Part shown: positions 20,098 through 31,120 of the stretch, one piece after another
Position numbering within the stretch: position 1 is the first letter of the stretch
How the letters are laid out: each line of letters opens with the position of its first letter
Origin: Clostridium sp. BNL1100
GTDB taxonomy: Bacteria > Bacillota > Clostridia > Acetivibrionales > DSM-1351
Assembly (NCBI RefSeq): GCF_000244875.1
Contig: NC_016791.1
Location: forward strand, 1,051,501 to 1,115,500
Direction of reading: 5' to 3'
Length of the DNA: 64,000 nucleotides
Notes under the pieces: model-generated
Database searches by the model: none
Told to the model about the DNA's origin: nothing
What the model saw: the letters and a program-made list of their open reading frames with translations, nothing else
Made by a program: the position numbers and the translations under genes

Positions 20098-20127
20098 TTG
20101 AGATGGAAACCGTTTACATTCTATAAT
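20098..20127 (+). promoter_or_regulatory. Sigma-A-type promoter of the hemicellulase operon
   Basis: TTGAGA (20098-20103) and TATAAT (20122-20127) are separated by 18 bases. It is the best -35/-10 pair in the intergenic region and faces the dockerin genes. No start site has been mapped to my knowledge. Confidence 0.65.
20104..20118. promoter_or_regulatory. LacI/CcpA-type palindrome filling the promoter spacer
   Basis: TGGAAACCGTTTACA is a 15-base palindrome around a central C, with half-sites TGGAAAC and TGTAAAC (one mismatch). It fits exactly between the -35 and -10 boxes, so a bound repressor would block RNA polymerase. It resembles catabolite-response sites but has one more base between half-sites than the usual 14-base consensus. 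Confidence 0.55.
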
Positions 20128-20616
20128 AAATTAACATAGTTAATATGTACTAATCGTTCTTTTTCATTTTACTCCTATTCTTACATTAGCCAAAGAAAGT
20201 CAATACCTTATACACAATATTGGACGGAGAACCTTATTTAGTTATTGGTATTGGCTTATCTTTTGGCCAAGTGCTAAAAGATAATAATTAGACAACAATT
20301 AAGAAGGGGGGGCTCAAATATTCAATAAAGAATAGTCTATTTTTCCTATCAATCGTAAAAACTTTAAGTAGTTGATTCTAACCCAACTTGTATGCAGGAG
20401 CATACATCGTTAATTCGTATTAATATACACTTTTCAAAAGCATTTTAGCAGGTTATCTTATGCTGCCGGAATGACAACCTTGGCTTATCTTGAAGATTTA
20501 ATACTTCAGTAAAAACACTATATTTGCATTGTTTAATGAGATCATTACCAAATTTTCAGTACATGATGGGATGGTTGCGGCTTATGCTGTTCATTTGAAC
20601 AGTACTTTATGCTGCC

Positions 20617-20633
20617 GGTTACCGGGGGTAACC
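20617..20633 (+). promoter_or_regulatory. Leader hairpin just before the first dockerin gene
   Basis: GGTTACC and GGTAACC pair across a GGG loop, about 25 bases upstream of the ribosome site of the GH10 gene. It overlaps the second TTATGCTGCCGG repeat. There is no T-run, so it is not a terminator; it may stabilise the leader or serve as a protein site. Confidence 0.45.
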
Positions 20634-20672
20634 AGATTGGTTCAAATAAAATTTAAACGGAGGTAAATAAGA

Positions 20673-22298
20673 ATGATTAACAAAAGTAAAAACCGTAAGT
20701 TCAGAATTTTCAGTATTCTGTTTTCAGCACTTTTGTGTACTTGCATTATCAACAGTAGTTTACCACTGACAGCAGATGCTGCAATGGCCACAGGAAAGGC
20801 TAAATTTGTTGGAAACATATGGTATGACGGTAATCCACCAAGTAAGTTTGGAGACTATTGGAACCAGATTACACCTGAAAATGCTACCAAGTGGGGTTCA
20901 TGCGAATCACAGCAGGGTGTATACAATTTTAGTCAGGCTAAAGCAATGTACAATTACTGTAAAACAAACAAAATTCCTTTTAAGTTCCATACACTTATAT
21001 GGGGTTCACAGTATCCAAACTGGCTAGGCAATCTTTCCGGTTCAGCAAGAAAAACAGCCATCGAAAACTGGTATAAAGCTGCTGCACAGAATTTTCCGGA
21101 TGCAGAATACATTGATGTTGTAAATGAAGCAATGCCTGGACATGCTCCATTCCCATACAAAAATGATATCGGTGGCGACAATGGCCTCTATGGCACAGGA
21201 TGGGATTGGATTGTATGGTCCTTTGAAATGGCTCGTAAGTATTTCCCAAATTCAAAGCTGTTGATTAATGACTATAATGTTTTGAATGAGTGGTCTTGTC
21301 TTGATCAATACATACCGGTTGTAAAAATATTAAAGGCCAGAAACCTCATTGATGGTGTTGGCTGTCAATCACACAGCCTTGAAAATACAAGTGCTGCAAA
21401 TCTAAAGTCAAGACTGGACAAACTTGCTGCAACAGGTGTACCTATTTACATTTCTGAATTGGATTTAAATATTGCAGATGACAATACACAGAAAAACAAG
21501 ATGCAGGAACTTTTCCCTGTTATGTATGAACATTCTGCAGTAAAAGGTATTACTATCTGGGGTTACTTACAAGGACATACCTGGATTTCAAATTCTCACC
21601 TTATACGCAGTGATGGATCTGAAAGACCTGCAATGACTTGGTTAAAACAATATATGGCAAGTGTTCCGGGTGACAACACACCGGTAGAACCAAGAAGTGC
21701 ATTTACAAAACTTGAAGCAGAGAGCTATAACGATCAATCCGGAATACAGAACGTTACATGTGACGAAGGAACAGAGGCTGTCGGATATACCGAAAACGGT
21801 GATTACACTGTTTACAAAAGCATAGACTTCGGAAGTGGTGCTACAAGCTTCCAAGTCAGAGTATCAAGTGCAACAAGCGGAGGTAATATTGAAATCAGGT
21901 TAGATAGTGCTACCGGAACCTTGGTAGGGACTTGTCCGGTTGCCGGAACAAGCGGTTGGCAGGTATTTACCGATGCCAAGTGCAGCGTTAGCGGTGTAAG
22001 CGGAAAGCATGACCTGTATCTGAAATTCACAGGAGGAAGCGGTTACTTATTTAATCTAAATTGGTTCATGTTTGGAAATACTCCTGCTTCTACAGACAAA
22101 ATAGGTGATTTGAATTCCGATGGACAAATAGATGCACTGGACTTCCAAGTCTTGAAAAAGTGTATTTTAGGCACAGGAACAGTTGAAAATACAAAACTTG
22201 CCGATTTAGATGCCAGCGGCACAATTGATGCACTTGACTTTGTTCTTATGAAACAATATCTACTTGGGCAAATAACAATATTTCCAGCTGACAAATAA
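20673..22298 (+). CDS. GH10 endo-beta-1,4-xylanase with CBM6 and dockerin
   Basis: 541 residues, secreted. Signal peptide about 1-36 (cut near ADAAMA). The GH10 domain at about 38-330 has acid/base Glu152 (VVNEAMP) and nucleophile Glu262 (ISELDLN). CBM6 lies at about 347-463, and a type I dockerin (GDLNSDGQIDALDF, ADLDASGTIDALDF) at about 472-537. The enzyme cuts the xylan backbone, CBM6 binds xylan, and the dockerin docks to a scaffoldin cohesin. It is the first gene of the operon behind the promoter at 20098. The first dockerin repeat carries a Cys (LKKCILG), unlike its neighbours. Confidence 0.95.
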   Translation: MINKSKNRKFRIFSILFSALLCTCIINSSLPLTADAAMATGKAKFVGNIWYDGNPPSKFGDYWNQITPENATKWGSCESQQGVYNFSQAKAMYNYCKTNKIPFKFHTLIWGSQYPNWLGNLSGSARKTAIENWYKAAAQNFPDAEYIDVVNEAMPGHAPFPYKNDIGGDNGLYGTGWDWIVWSFEMARKYFPNSKLLINDYNVLNEWSCLDQYIPVVKILKARNLIDGVGCQSHSLENTSAANLKSRLDKLAATGVPIYISELDLNIADDNTQKNKMQELFPVMYEHSAVKGITIWGYLQGHTWISNSHLIRSDGSERPAMTWLKQYMASVPGDNTPVEPRSAFTKLEAESYNDQSGIQNVTCDEGTEAVGYTENGDYTVYKSIDFGSGATSFQVRVSSATSGGNIEIRLDSATGTLVGTCPVAGTSGWQVFTDAKCSVSGVSGKHDLYLKFTGGSGYLFNLNWFMFGNTPASTDKIGDLNSDGQIDALDFQVLKKCILGTGTVENTKLADLDASGTIDALDFVLMKQYLLGQITIFPADK

Positions 22299-22303
22299 TT
22301 ATT

Positions 22304-22328
22304 AAAAGGGGTATTTAATACCCCTTTT
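22304..22328 (+). terminator. Intercistronic hairpin after the GH10 gene
   Basis: AAAAGGGGTATT and AATACCCCTTTT form a perfect 12-base inverted repeat around one T. The tail is TTTTCT, weaker than a full terminator. It may lower read-through or protect the 3' end of the xylanase message. Confidence 0.6.
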
Positions 22329-22362
22329 CTAAATAAAAATGATTTAAAAAAGAGGTAAAAAA

Positions 22363-23937
22363 ATGAAAAAAGTATGCAAAATTGCAGCTCTCTTGTCAGC
22401 AATTACATTATTTATTCCAACAGTAAGCTATGCAGACAATCCAATAGTGCAGACTTTATATACTGCCGATCCGGCACCTATGGTATATAACGATACTTGC
22501 TACGTTTACACAGGACATGATGAGGATACATTGGTTAATAATTTCTTTACTATGAATGACTGGAGATGCTACTCCTCAACTGATATGGCAAACTGGACAG
22601 ATAATGGTTCGCCACTGTCATACTCTTCGTTCAGTTGGGCAAAAGGGGATGCATGGGCAGGCCAATGTATTCAAAAAAACGGAAAGTTTTATTATTATGT
22701 TCCTTTGACTCCGAAAACCGGAGGGACGGCAATAGGTGTTGCAGTATCGGATAGCCCTACGGGCCCGTTTAAAGATCCTCTTGGGAAACCATTGGTTAGC
22801 ACCGGCAGCGGCGACATTGACCCAACAGTATATATCGATGATGACGGACAGGCTTATCTGTACTGGGGTAATCCAAACCTTTACTATGTAAAGTTGAACC
22901 AGGATATGGTCTCGTACTCAGGGAGTATTGTAAAAGTACCTTTGACTACTGCGAGTTTCGGAACAAGAAGTAAAACCGACAGACCAACTACATACGAAGA
23001 GGGACCATGGTTTTACAAGCGTAATAGTTTATATTATATGGTATTTGCGGGGGGCCCAATATCAGAGCATATAGGTTATTCCACCAGTACCGGGCCTACA
23101 GGGCCTTGGACTTATCGTGAGAAAATCATGCCTACCCAGGGCAGTAGTTTCACCAATCATCCTGGGATAGTTGATTTTAAGGGTAATTCCTATTTTTTCT
23201 ATCACAATGGTGCTTTGCCGGATGGAGGAGGGTATCACCGTTCTGTGTGCGTTGAACAATTTAAGTACAATACCGACGGTACTTTCCCAACAATAAATAT
23301 GACTGCAACCGGCCCTGCCCAAGTCGGCAATCTTAATCCATATGTTAAAACCGAGGCTGAAACAATCTGCTGGGAATCAGGTATTGAAACGGAAATCTGC
23401 AGTGAAGGCGGAATGGATGTAGGCTTTATTGAAAACGGGGACTTCATAAAGGTAAAAGGTGTTGATTTTGGCACAGGTGCAGCATCATTTGTTGCCAGAG
23501 TTTCTTCGGCTACCAGCGGTGGAAATATAGAACTACGACTTGACAGTCCTACAGGTAAACTGGTAGGAACTTGTGCGGTTAACGAAACAGGCGGCTGGCA
23601 GACTTGGGTCGATAAGACCTGTACTGTAAGCGGTGCAGAAGGCATACATGACTTGTACCTGAAATTTACGGGTGGAAGCGGTTATCTGTTCAATTTTAAC
23701 TGGTGGAAGTTCACCAAAGCGGGGAACACCTCTGTTATTGGAGACCTCAACGGAGATAACAGCGTGGATGCAGCAGATTATGCCATGATGAAGAAATATC
23801 TTCTGGGATTAATTGAAGATTTTCCGGCACAAAACGATATTGAAGCCGGAGACTTAAATAAAGACAGCGTTATTGATGCACTTGATTTTGCAGTTTTTAA
23901 AAAATATCTGCTTGGTACAATTCCAAGTTTACCATGA
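22363..23937 (+). CDS. GH43 arabinofuranosidase/xylosidase-family enzyme with CBM6 and dockerin (copy 1)
   Basis: 524 residues. Signal peptide about 1-24. The five-bladed propeller GH43 domain spans about 25-325, with candidate catalytic acids in TADPAPMVY (base), DIDPTVYID (pKa modulator) and YEEGPWFYK (acid). CBM6 follows at about 332-450, and the dockerin at about 457-522 with GDLNGDNSVDAADYAMMKK as repeat 1 and Asp-Ala-Leu-Asp in repeat 2. GH43 members split arabinofuranosyl or xylosyl linkages; the exact linkage cannot be assigned from sequence. It is a clear paralogue of the gene at 29500. Confidence 0.9.
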   Translation: MKKVCKIAALLSAITLFIPTVSYADNPIVQTLYTADPAPMVYNDTCYVYTGHDEDTLVNNFFTMNDWRCYSSTDMANWTDNGSPLSYSSFSWAKGDAWAGQCIQKNGKFYYYVPLTPKTGGTAIGVAVSDSPTGPFKDPLGKPLVSTGSGDIDPTVYIDDDGQAYLYWGNPNLYYVKLNQDMVSYSGSIVKVPLTTASFGTRSKTDRPTTYEEGPWFYKRNSLYYMVFAGGPISEHIGYSTSTGPTGPWTYREKIMPTQGSSFTNHPGIVDFKGNSYFFYHNGALPDGGGYHRSVCVEQFKYNTDGTFPTINMTATGPAQVGNLNPYVKTEAETICWESGIETEICSEGGMDVGFIENGDFIKVKGVDFGTGAASFVARVSSATSGGNIELRLDSPTGKLVGTCAVNETGGWQTWVDKTCTVSGAEGIHDLYLKFTGGSGYLFNFNWWKFTKAGNTSVIGDLNGDNSVDAADYAMMKKYLLGLIEDFPAQNDIEAGDLNKDSVIDALDFAVFKKYLLGTIPSLP

Positions 23938-23968
23938 ATCAATGTTTTAAAAGAAAGGGGTTAAATAA

Positions 23969-25441
<1,473 letters not shown>

Positions 25442-25449
25442 TCTAGGTT

Positions 25450-25482
25450 AGCAGGTAAGTTTTTTAAATTTACCTGCTCTCT
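25450..25482 (+). terminator. Intercistronic hairpin with pyrimidine tail
   Basis: AGCAGGTAA pairs with TTACCTGCT and the tail is CTCTTTT. It is located between the CE1 gene and the next GH43 gene; probably a partial terminator or transcript-stabilising element within the operon. Confidence 0.6.
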
Positions 25483-25512
25483 TTTAAAATAACTAAAAGG
25501 AGGGACCATGTG

Positions 25513-27750
25513 ATGCTGTTTAAAAAAGCCTTCAGTATTATATTGCTGGTATGTCTATTGGCTGCACAGACGACTTTTGTCGGTGCTTGGCAGTCTGATA
25601 ATAACAACGGTACCTACACAAACCCGATTTTGAATGCCGATTATCCTGATATTTCAGCTATCAGGGTTGGAAGTGATTACTATATGGTAAGTTCCACTTT
25701 CGTATCATTTCCGTCAATACCTATCCTTCATTCAAAGGATTTAATCAACTGGGAGATTATAGGATACGTTACTTCAGACCTTAATGGTACAGGGAAATCT
25801 TATGATCTGACAAATACATTTAATGATTACGGACATGGCTGTTGGGCACCTACCATTGCCTACCGTAACGGGACGTATTATGTGGGAATCTATCAGGCAC
25901 AGGGGAAGTTCATCATGTGCACTGCCACAAATCCGGCCGGCCCGTATACAAAAACAGTTTACAATCAGGGCTTCCACGATCCGGGACTCTTTATTGATGA
26001 CGACGGTACGGGATACATTATCTCTGAGGCAAACGACGTAAAGGTTACTAAACTAAGCGCTGATTATAAGTCGGTAGTGAATAGTCAGGTGACAACCCGT
26101 ATCGAAGGTGCAACCGGAAATTATCTGGTTGAAGGCACACATGTTATGAAAAAGAACGGATATTATTATATATTCCGTAACTCCACTCCTCCGGAATCGT
26201 ATACATATTGCCTCAGGTCTAAAAACATATATGGGCCTTACGAAATGAGGATACTGTTAAACGGTCCAAGTATTCCCGGCGGAAGCCAAATCCACCAGGG
26301 GGGACCTATAGATACTACAACAGGTGAATGGTGGTTCTATGTATTTCAGGATGGTCAGGGTCTGGGCCGCAGGGACATTTTGATACCTATGCAGTGGCAG
26401 AATGATTGGCCGGTACTTGGAGACCCTTCCACAGTAAAAAATGTAACCATAGCAGGAAAAACCTATCCTATTGGTTCCGTTCCTGTTACATATAAAAAGC
26501 CGGACGTAGGTGAAACATATCCAATCCTTACAATTCCCAATTCTGATGAATTCAGTTCAACAAAAATGGGAGTACAGTGGCAGTGGAATCATTATCCGGA
26601 CAATACAAAGTGGTCTTTAAGCGAGCGACCGGGCTATCTCAGACTTCATGCAAAAAATGCAAATAATCTATGGAGGGCTACCAATACCCTTACCCAAAGG
26701 GTGGAGGGTCCTGATTGCCAAGGCACTATAGAGCTTGACACCACCAATATGGTAGACGGTGATAATGCAGGACTATGTCTTCTTAATATTCCGTATGGAA
26801 CCATCGGCGTAAGCAAATCAGGCGGAGTGAAAAAAATAGTGGCAAATATCAACGCTAGCAAGGATACGGCAGGAACCATTACAAACGGTCCTACACTTAC
26901 CGGAAATACTGTCTATTTAAGGGCGAAAGCGGACCTTAACAGTAATAAGGCTACTTTTTACTATAGCACTGATAATATAAACTTTACTCAACTTGGGGGA
27001 ACATTAAATATGCCTTTTGACCTTGGATTTTTCCAAGGTGACAAGTTCGGTATATACAATTATACAACTGCTTCCTCGGGAGGTTATGCCGATATTAACT
27101 GGTTCCGTTATTATACTTCTGCCGGACCCAATACCCCGATTCCTGATGTTCCGCTATCAGCTTTTGAAAAAATAGAAGCCGAAAACTTCAGTTCACAATC
27201 AGGAATCCAGAATGTGGATTGTGATGAGGGCGGTCAGGCTGTAGGCTATACAGAAAACGGAGATTACACCGTGTATAAAAATATAGATTTCGGAAGCGGA
27301 GCAAATGGTTTTAAGGCCAGAGCATCCAGCGCAACCAACGGAGGTACCATTGAAATAAGGCTTGACAGCGCAACCGGCACTTTGATCGGTTCTTGCCAAG
27401 TTGCAGGAACAGGAGGCTGGCAAGTCTTTACAGATACAATTTGTGCTATAAGCGGTGTTAGCGGAAAACATGACTTGTATTTGAAATTTAAAGGGGAAAG
27501 CGGATATCTTATTAACCTTAACTGGGTTCAATTCAGTGAAGCCGGCAGTTCTGTCATACTGGGAGATGTTAATTCTGATGGACAGATTGATGCCATTGAC
27601 TTACAGCTCATGAGAAAACATATTCTGGGTCTGGGAGAAATTGAAAACGCAAAGTCCGCTGATCTGGATGGAAACGGCGACGTTAATGCACTAGATTTTT
27701 CTTTAATGAAAAAGTTCTTATTGGGGCTTATTACCGAGTTTCCGGGGTGA
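25513..27750 (+). CDS. GH43 beta-xylosidase-type enzyme with C-terminal beta-sandwich, CBM6 and dockerin
   Basis: 745 residues. ATG at 25513 is chosen because AGGAGGG is about eight bases upstream; the GTG at 25510 is less well placed. Signal peptide about 1-25. The GH43 domain has ADYPDISAI, FHDPGLFID and VEGTHVMK as the likely catalytic segments. It is followed by a beta-sandwich domain (about 335-535) like that of XynB-type GH43 enzymes, then CBM6 (about 550-665) and a dockerin (about 675-745). The longer architecture suggests an exo-acting xylosidase or arabinofuranosidase distinct from the two short GH43 paralogues. Confidence 0.9.
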   Translation: MLFKKAFSIILLVCLLAAQTTFVGAWQSDNNNGTYTNPILNADYPDISAIRVGSDYYMVSSTFVSFPSIPILHSKDLINWEIIGYVTSDLNGTGKSYDLTNTFNDYGHGCWAPTIAYRNGTYYVGIYQAQGKFIMCTATNPAGPYTKTVYNQGFHDPGLFIDDDGTGYIISEANDVKVTKLSADYKSVVNSQVTTRIEGATGNYLVEGTHVMKKNGYYYIFRNSTPPESYTYCLRSKNIYGPYEMRILLNGPSIPGGSQIHQGGPIDTTTGEWWFYVFQDGQGLGRRDILIPMQWQNDWPVLGDPSTVKNVTIAGKTYPIGSVPVTYKKPDVGETYPILTIPNSDEFSSTKMGVQWQWNHYPDNTKWSLSERPGYLRLHAKNANNLWRATNTLTQRVEGPDCQGTIELDTTNMVDGDNAGLCLLNIPYGTIGVSKSGGVKKIVANINASKDTAGTITNGPTLTGNTVYLRAKADLNSNKATFYYSTDNINFTQLGGTLNMPFDLGFFQGDKFGIYNYTTASSGGYADINWFRYYTSAGPNTPIPDVPLSAFEKIEAENFSSQSGIQNVDCDEGGQAVGYTENGDYTVYKNIDFGSGANGFKARASSATNGGTIEIRLDSATGTLIGSCQVAGTGGWQVFTDTICAISGVSGKHDLYLKFKGESGYLINLNWVQFSEAGSSVILGDVNSDGQIDAIDLQLMRKHILGLGEIENAKSADLDGNGDVNALDFSLMKKFLLGLITEFPG

Positions 27751-27759
27751 AACTCGGTA
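27732..27759 (+). terminator. Hairpin straddling the stop codon of the long GH43 gene
   Basis: TACCGAGTTTC and GAAACTCGGTA form a perfect 11-base stem, with the TGA stop at the loop/stem junction. There is no T-run. A structure that ribosomes must melt at the stop codon may act in transcript processing or stability more than in termination. Confidence 0.5.
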
Positions 27760-27821
27760 TAAACCACAGTCTCCATAAAATAAAATTTAACTTAAGTTTA
27801 TAACGAAAGGAAGATAAAAGT

Positions 27822-29441
27822 ATGAGCAAATTAATTAAAAAAGGTTTTGCAATGTGTTTAGGCTTGTTCATGATGGTATCAACATTGGGCACAGTGGTCA
27901 ATGCTGCGGCCAACCCTAATCCATCATGGAACGTTGACGAAAGGGTTATTTTTCACAACCAGTGTAGCCCATATGATTACTATGCAGCTAAAGACCCTAC
28001 TATCGTTTATTATAACGGTAAATACCTTGTTTATTACACAGGTGCAAATAAAAGCGGCGGCTGGCAAATGTGTTTTACATCTGCAAGTACAATTGCAGGA
28101 CTGAAAACAGCTCCACGTACCTATATGAGTAAAATAGGGGAAAGCTATTTCTGTGCGCCGGAATTGTTCTACTATGAACCACAGAAATTATGGTACCTTG
28201 TTTACCAGGATGGTACATATGGGGCAGCTTACGCCACAACAACTACTCCTGATGATCCGAATTCATGGTCAGGGCCGAAATCCTTTGGCATATCCGGCAA
28301 CATGGGTTGGGATTATTACATAATTTGCGACGATCAGTACGCATATATGTACAATACACCAAGTGACGGGTCAGGAAAACTGTATATGAGAAAAACCGCT
28401 CTGGCAAACTTCCCTAATAAGGGCTGGAGCACACCAACTGTTTCATGCTCAAATGTTTTTGAAGCAGCAGCGGTTTACAAAAGTCTTGCCGACAATCAAT
28501 ACTATCTCCTTGTTGAAGCCATGATAGACGGCAGAAGCTACGAGCTGTTCACATCATCAAGTGCAGGAGGACCCTGGACTCTGGTCAACAATAAATGGGC
28601 AACAAGAAGCAATCTTACAAAATACAATTCGGACAAATGGACAACTAACGTATCGCATGGTGAACTTATACGTGCAGGATATAATCAGAAACTGGAAATA
28701 AACGATATAAACAAGGTAGATTTTCTTATTCAGGGTACTACCGATATGAGCCCTGAATATCAGCAAATCATCTGGGATCTCGGTCTAATCAGAAACTACA
28801 CCGGAAGCCCTGATACTCCGGTTACCCCAAGATCAGCATTTGAAAAAATAGAGGCAGAGAGCTGGAATGACCAGTCCGGAATTCAGAATGTAACCTGTGA
28901 TGAAGGAACCGAGGCTGTAGGATACACTGAAAACGCTGATTACAGCGTATACAAGAGCATAGATTTCGGAAGTGGTGCTACCGGCTTCCAAGCAAGAGTA
29001 TCAAGTGCCACCAGCGGAGGCAAGATTGAAATAAGACTTGACAGTGCGACCGGAACTTTGGTTGGAACTTGCGCAGTTAGCGGGACAGGCGGATGGCAGG
29101 TCTTTACAGATGTAAACTGTGCTGTCAGCGGTGTAAGCGGTAAACATGATTTATACCTTAAATATGTTGGAGATAGCGGATATTTAATCAACCTTAATTG
29201 GTTTAAATTCAGTAATACACCTGTTATTACAGGTAAATTAGGTGATATAAACTCCGACGGACAAATAGATGCTATAGACTTACAAGTATTAAAAAAATAT
29301 CTTCTGGGATCAGGAACAATAGAAGACACAAAGCTTGCGGATTTGGATGCTAACGGTGATGTTAACGCACTTGATTTTTCTCTTATGAAACAATACCTTC
29401 TGGGGACAATTACTACTTTTCCGGGCTCAGGTGCAGTATAG
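27822..29441 (+). CDS. GH62 alpha-L-arabinofuranosidase with CBM6 and dockerin
   Basis: 539 residues. Signal peptide about 1-27 (VVNAAAN). GH62 domain at about 30-325, with candidate catalytic acids in AAKDPTIVY, CDDQYAYMY and VFEAAAVYK. CBM6 at about 340-458 and dockerin at about 467-532. GH62 enzymes strip arabinofuranose from single-substituted xylose units of arabinoxylan. From just inside the mature N-terminus to the second dockerin repeat it is almost identical, in DNA and protein, to the GH62 part of the gene at 38992. Confidence 0.93.
   Translation: MSKLIKKGFAMCLGLFMMVSTLGTVVNAAANPNPSWNVDERVIFHNQCSPYDYYAAKDPTIVYYNGKYLVYYTGANKSGGWQMCFTSASTIAGLKTAPRTYMSKIGESYFCAPELFYYEPQKLWYLVYQDGTYGAAYATTTTPDDPNSWSGPKSFGISGNMGWDYYIICDDQYAYMYNTPSDGSGKLYMRKTALANFPNKGWSTPTVSCSNVFEAAAVYKSLADNQYYLLVEAMIDGRSYELFTSSSAGGPWTLVNNKWATRSNLTKYNSDKWTTNVSHGELIRAGYNQKLEINDINKVDFLIQGTTDMSPEYQQIIWDLGLIRNYTGSPDTPVTPRSAFEKIEAESWNDQSGIQNVTCDEGTEAVGYTENADYSVYKSIDFGSGATGFQARVSSATSGGKIEIRLDSATGTLVGTCAVSGTGGWQVFTDVNCAVSGVSGKHDLYLKYVGDSGYLINLNWFKFSNTPVITGKLGDINSDGQIDAIDLQVLKKYLLGSGTIEDTKLADLDANGDVNALDFSLMKQYLLGTITTFPGSGAV
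27901..29356 (+). repeat. Long direct repeat, copy 1 (GH62-CBM6-dockerin)
   Basis: Recurs at 39068-40523 with a constant offset of 11167 bases and no gap. I could spot only about a dozen substitutions, most of them silent; two protein changes were seen (IWDLG to IWNLG, LLGSG to LLGLG). Identity falls away at the signal peptide and in the second dockerin repeat. Confidence 0.93.
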
Positions 29442-29499
29442 ACTGAAAATTATGTTTTAACATATTTTCAAAAATTAAAATAAGGAAAGAGGTATTTTT

Positions 29500-31029
29500 A
29501 TGAAAAAAGTTTGCAAGATATTTGGGCTTTTACTTATTTTTACTACTCTTTTTTCATTCGTATGTTATGCGGATAACCCGATTGTGCAGACATACTATAC
29601 TGCTGATCCGGCATCGATGATTTATAACGACACCTGTTATCTGTACGTTACACATGATGAGGATACGACAGTAAATGACTTTTATACCATGAACGAATGG
29701 AGATGCTATTCAACAACTGATATGGTAAATTGGACAGATTGCGGATCACCACTGTCTTACAAAACCTTCAGCTGGGCAAAGGGAGATGCATGGGCAGCAC
29801 AGTGTATACCTAGAAATGGAAAGTTCTATTTATATGTTACACTAACTAACCAATATGGTGCGAGAACAGTAGGTGTTGCAGTGTCGGACAATCCTAAAGG
29901 GCCTTTTAAAGATGCTCTTGGAAAGCCTTTAATTGCAAATAACGGGGCACAGGATATTGATCCCACCGTGTTTATTGACAGTGACGGGCAAGCCTACTTG
30001 TATTGGGGAAATTCTAATGCATACTATGTGAAATTAAACCAGGATATGATTTCCTACTCCGGAAGCATAACTCAGGTATCTCCAAAGCCGTCAGGGTATA
30101 TAGAGGGTCCATGGCTCTGTAAACGAAACAATTTATACTATTTGGTGTATGCAGGCATGGGATCATCAGGAGAAAATATTCAATATGCTACAAGCAATAG
30201 TCCTACAGGTCCATGGACTTCAAAGGGCGCTATTATGAACTCACAAAACAGTTTTACAATTCATCCTGCCATAACCGACTTTAAGGGAAACTCATACTTC
30301 TTCTACCATACAGGTGATTTGGCAGGAGGAGGAAGCTACCACCGTTCTGTTTGTGTAGAACAATTTAAATACAATTCTGACGGTACGATACCAACTATAC
30401 CTATTACTAAAACCGGGCCTGCTCAGGTTCAATACCTTAATCCATTTGTACAAAACGAGGCTGAAACAATTTGCTGGGAGTCCGGAATTGAAACAGAAAC
30501 ATGCAGTGAAGGCGGAATGGATGTAGGCTTTATCGAAAATGGTGATTATATAAAGGTTAAAGGTGTAGATTTTGGTACGGGAGCAGCATCCTTTGTTGCC
30601 AGAGTTGCGTCAGCAACAAGCGGCGGCAATATAGAACTAAGACTCGACAGCCCTACAGGTAAACTTGTGGGAACTTGCGCAGTTAGCGAAACAGGCGGTT
30701 GGCAGACCTATATTGATAAGTCCTGTACCGTAAGCGGTGCAGAGGGGGTTCATGACCTATACCTGAAGTTCACAGGGGGAAGCGGTTATCTGTTTAATTT
30801 CAATTGGTGGAAATTCGAAAAAAGCGGAACACCTACAGTTGTTGGAGATCTCAATGGAGATGACAGCGTAGATGCAGCAGATTATGCATTAATGAAGAAA
30901 TATATACTGGGATTAATTAATGATTTCCCGGTAGATAACGACATTGAAGCAGGAGATTTAAATAAGGACGGAACTATTGATGCACTAGATTGTGCTGTCT
31001 TCAAAAAACTTCTGTTGGGTATTGTTTAG
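29500..31029 (+). CDS. GH43 enzyme with CBM6 and dockerin (copy 2)
   Basis: 509 residues, with the same architecture and N-terminus (DNPIVQTYYTADPASM) as the gene at 22363. Signal peptide about 1-24, GH43 to about residue 310, CBM6 at about 318-435, dockerin at about 443-509. Likely catalytic acids are in TADPASMIY, DIDPTVFID and YIEGPWLCK. Compared with copy 1 it lacks a short insertion before the EGPW acid segment (residues around FGTRSKTDRPTTY in copy 1), which may change the active-site rim. The second dockerin repeat carries Cys (IDALDCAVFKK). Confidence 0.9.
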   Translation: MKKVCKIFGLLLIFTTLFSFVCYADNPIVQTYYTADPASMIYNDTCYLYVTHDEDTTVNDFYTMNEWRCYSTTDMVNWTDCGSPLSYKTFSWAKGDAWAAQCIPRNGKFYLYVTLTNQYGARTVGVAVSDNPKGPFKDALGKPLIANNGAQDIDPTVFIDSDGQAYLYWGNSNAYYVKLNQDMISYSGSITQVSPKPSGYIEGPWLCKRNNLYYLVYAGMGSSGENIQYATSNSPTGPWTSKGAIMNSQNSFTIHPAITDFKGNSYFFYHTGDLAGGGSYHRSVCVEQFKYNSDGTIPTIPITKTGPAQVQYLNPFVQNEAETICWESGIETETCSEGGMDVGFIENGDYIKVKGVDFGTGAASFVARVASATSGGNIELRLDSPTGKLVGTCAVSETGGWQTYIDKSCTVSGAEGVHDLYLKFTGGSGYLFNFNWWKFEKSGTPTVVGDLNGDDSVDAADYALMKKYILGLINDFPVDNDIEAGDLNKDGTIDALDCAVFKKLLLGIV

Positions 31030-31120
31030 AAACTAACCGATTGGCACTATGATGATTTGGGATTATGACTGGTTGTCAAATTGTTATATCTGGATTTGTA
31101 AAATGATCAAGGAGGCAAAT

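Larger units (their letters stand above)
19966..20672 (+). promoter_or_regulatory. 707-base regulatory region and leader of the hemicellulase operon
   Basis: No gene was found here. It is AT-rich on the left, with a promoter at 20098-20127. Downstream lie a direct repeat TTGGCTTATCTT (about 20251 and 20480), a direct repeat TTATGCTGCCGG (20458-20469 and 20607-20618, with a shortened form at 20582-20589), and a hairpin at 20617-20633 just before the first ribosome site. A transcript starting near 20134 would have a leader of about 540 bases. Long leaders are known for the cip-cel operon of R. cellulolyticum, so this may be a shared strategy. Confidence 0.7.

Noticed and set aside
20104-20118. 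Calling the palindrome a standard CcpA cre site
   Set aside because: It has one base more between half-sites than the 14-base cre consensus, so I list it only as LacI/CcpA-type.
20458-20633. CRISPR-like repeat array in the leader
   Set aside because: Only two full repeats of 12 bases with unequal spacing and no cas genes.
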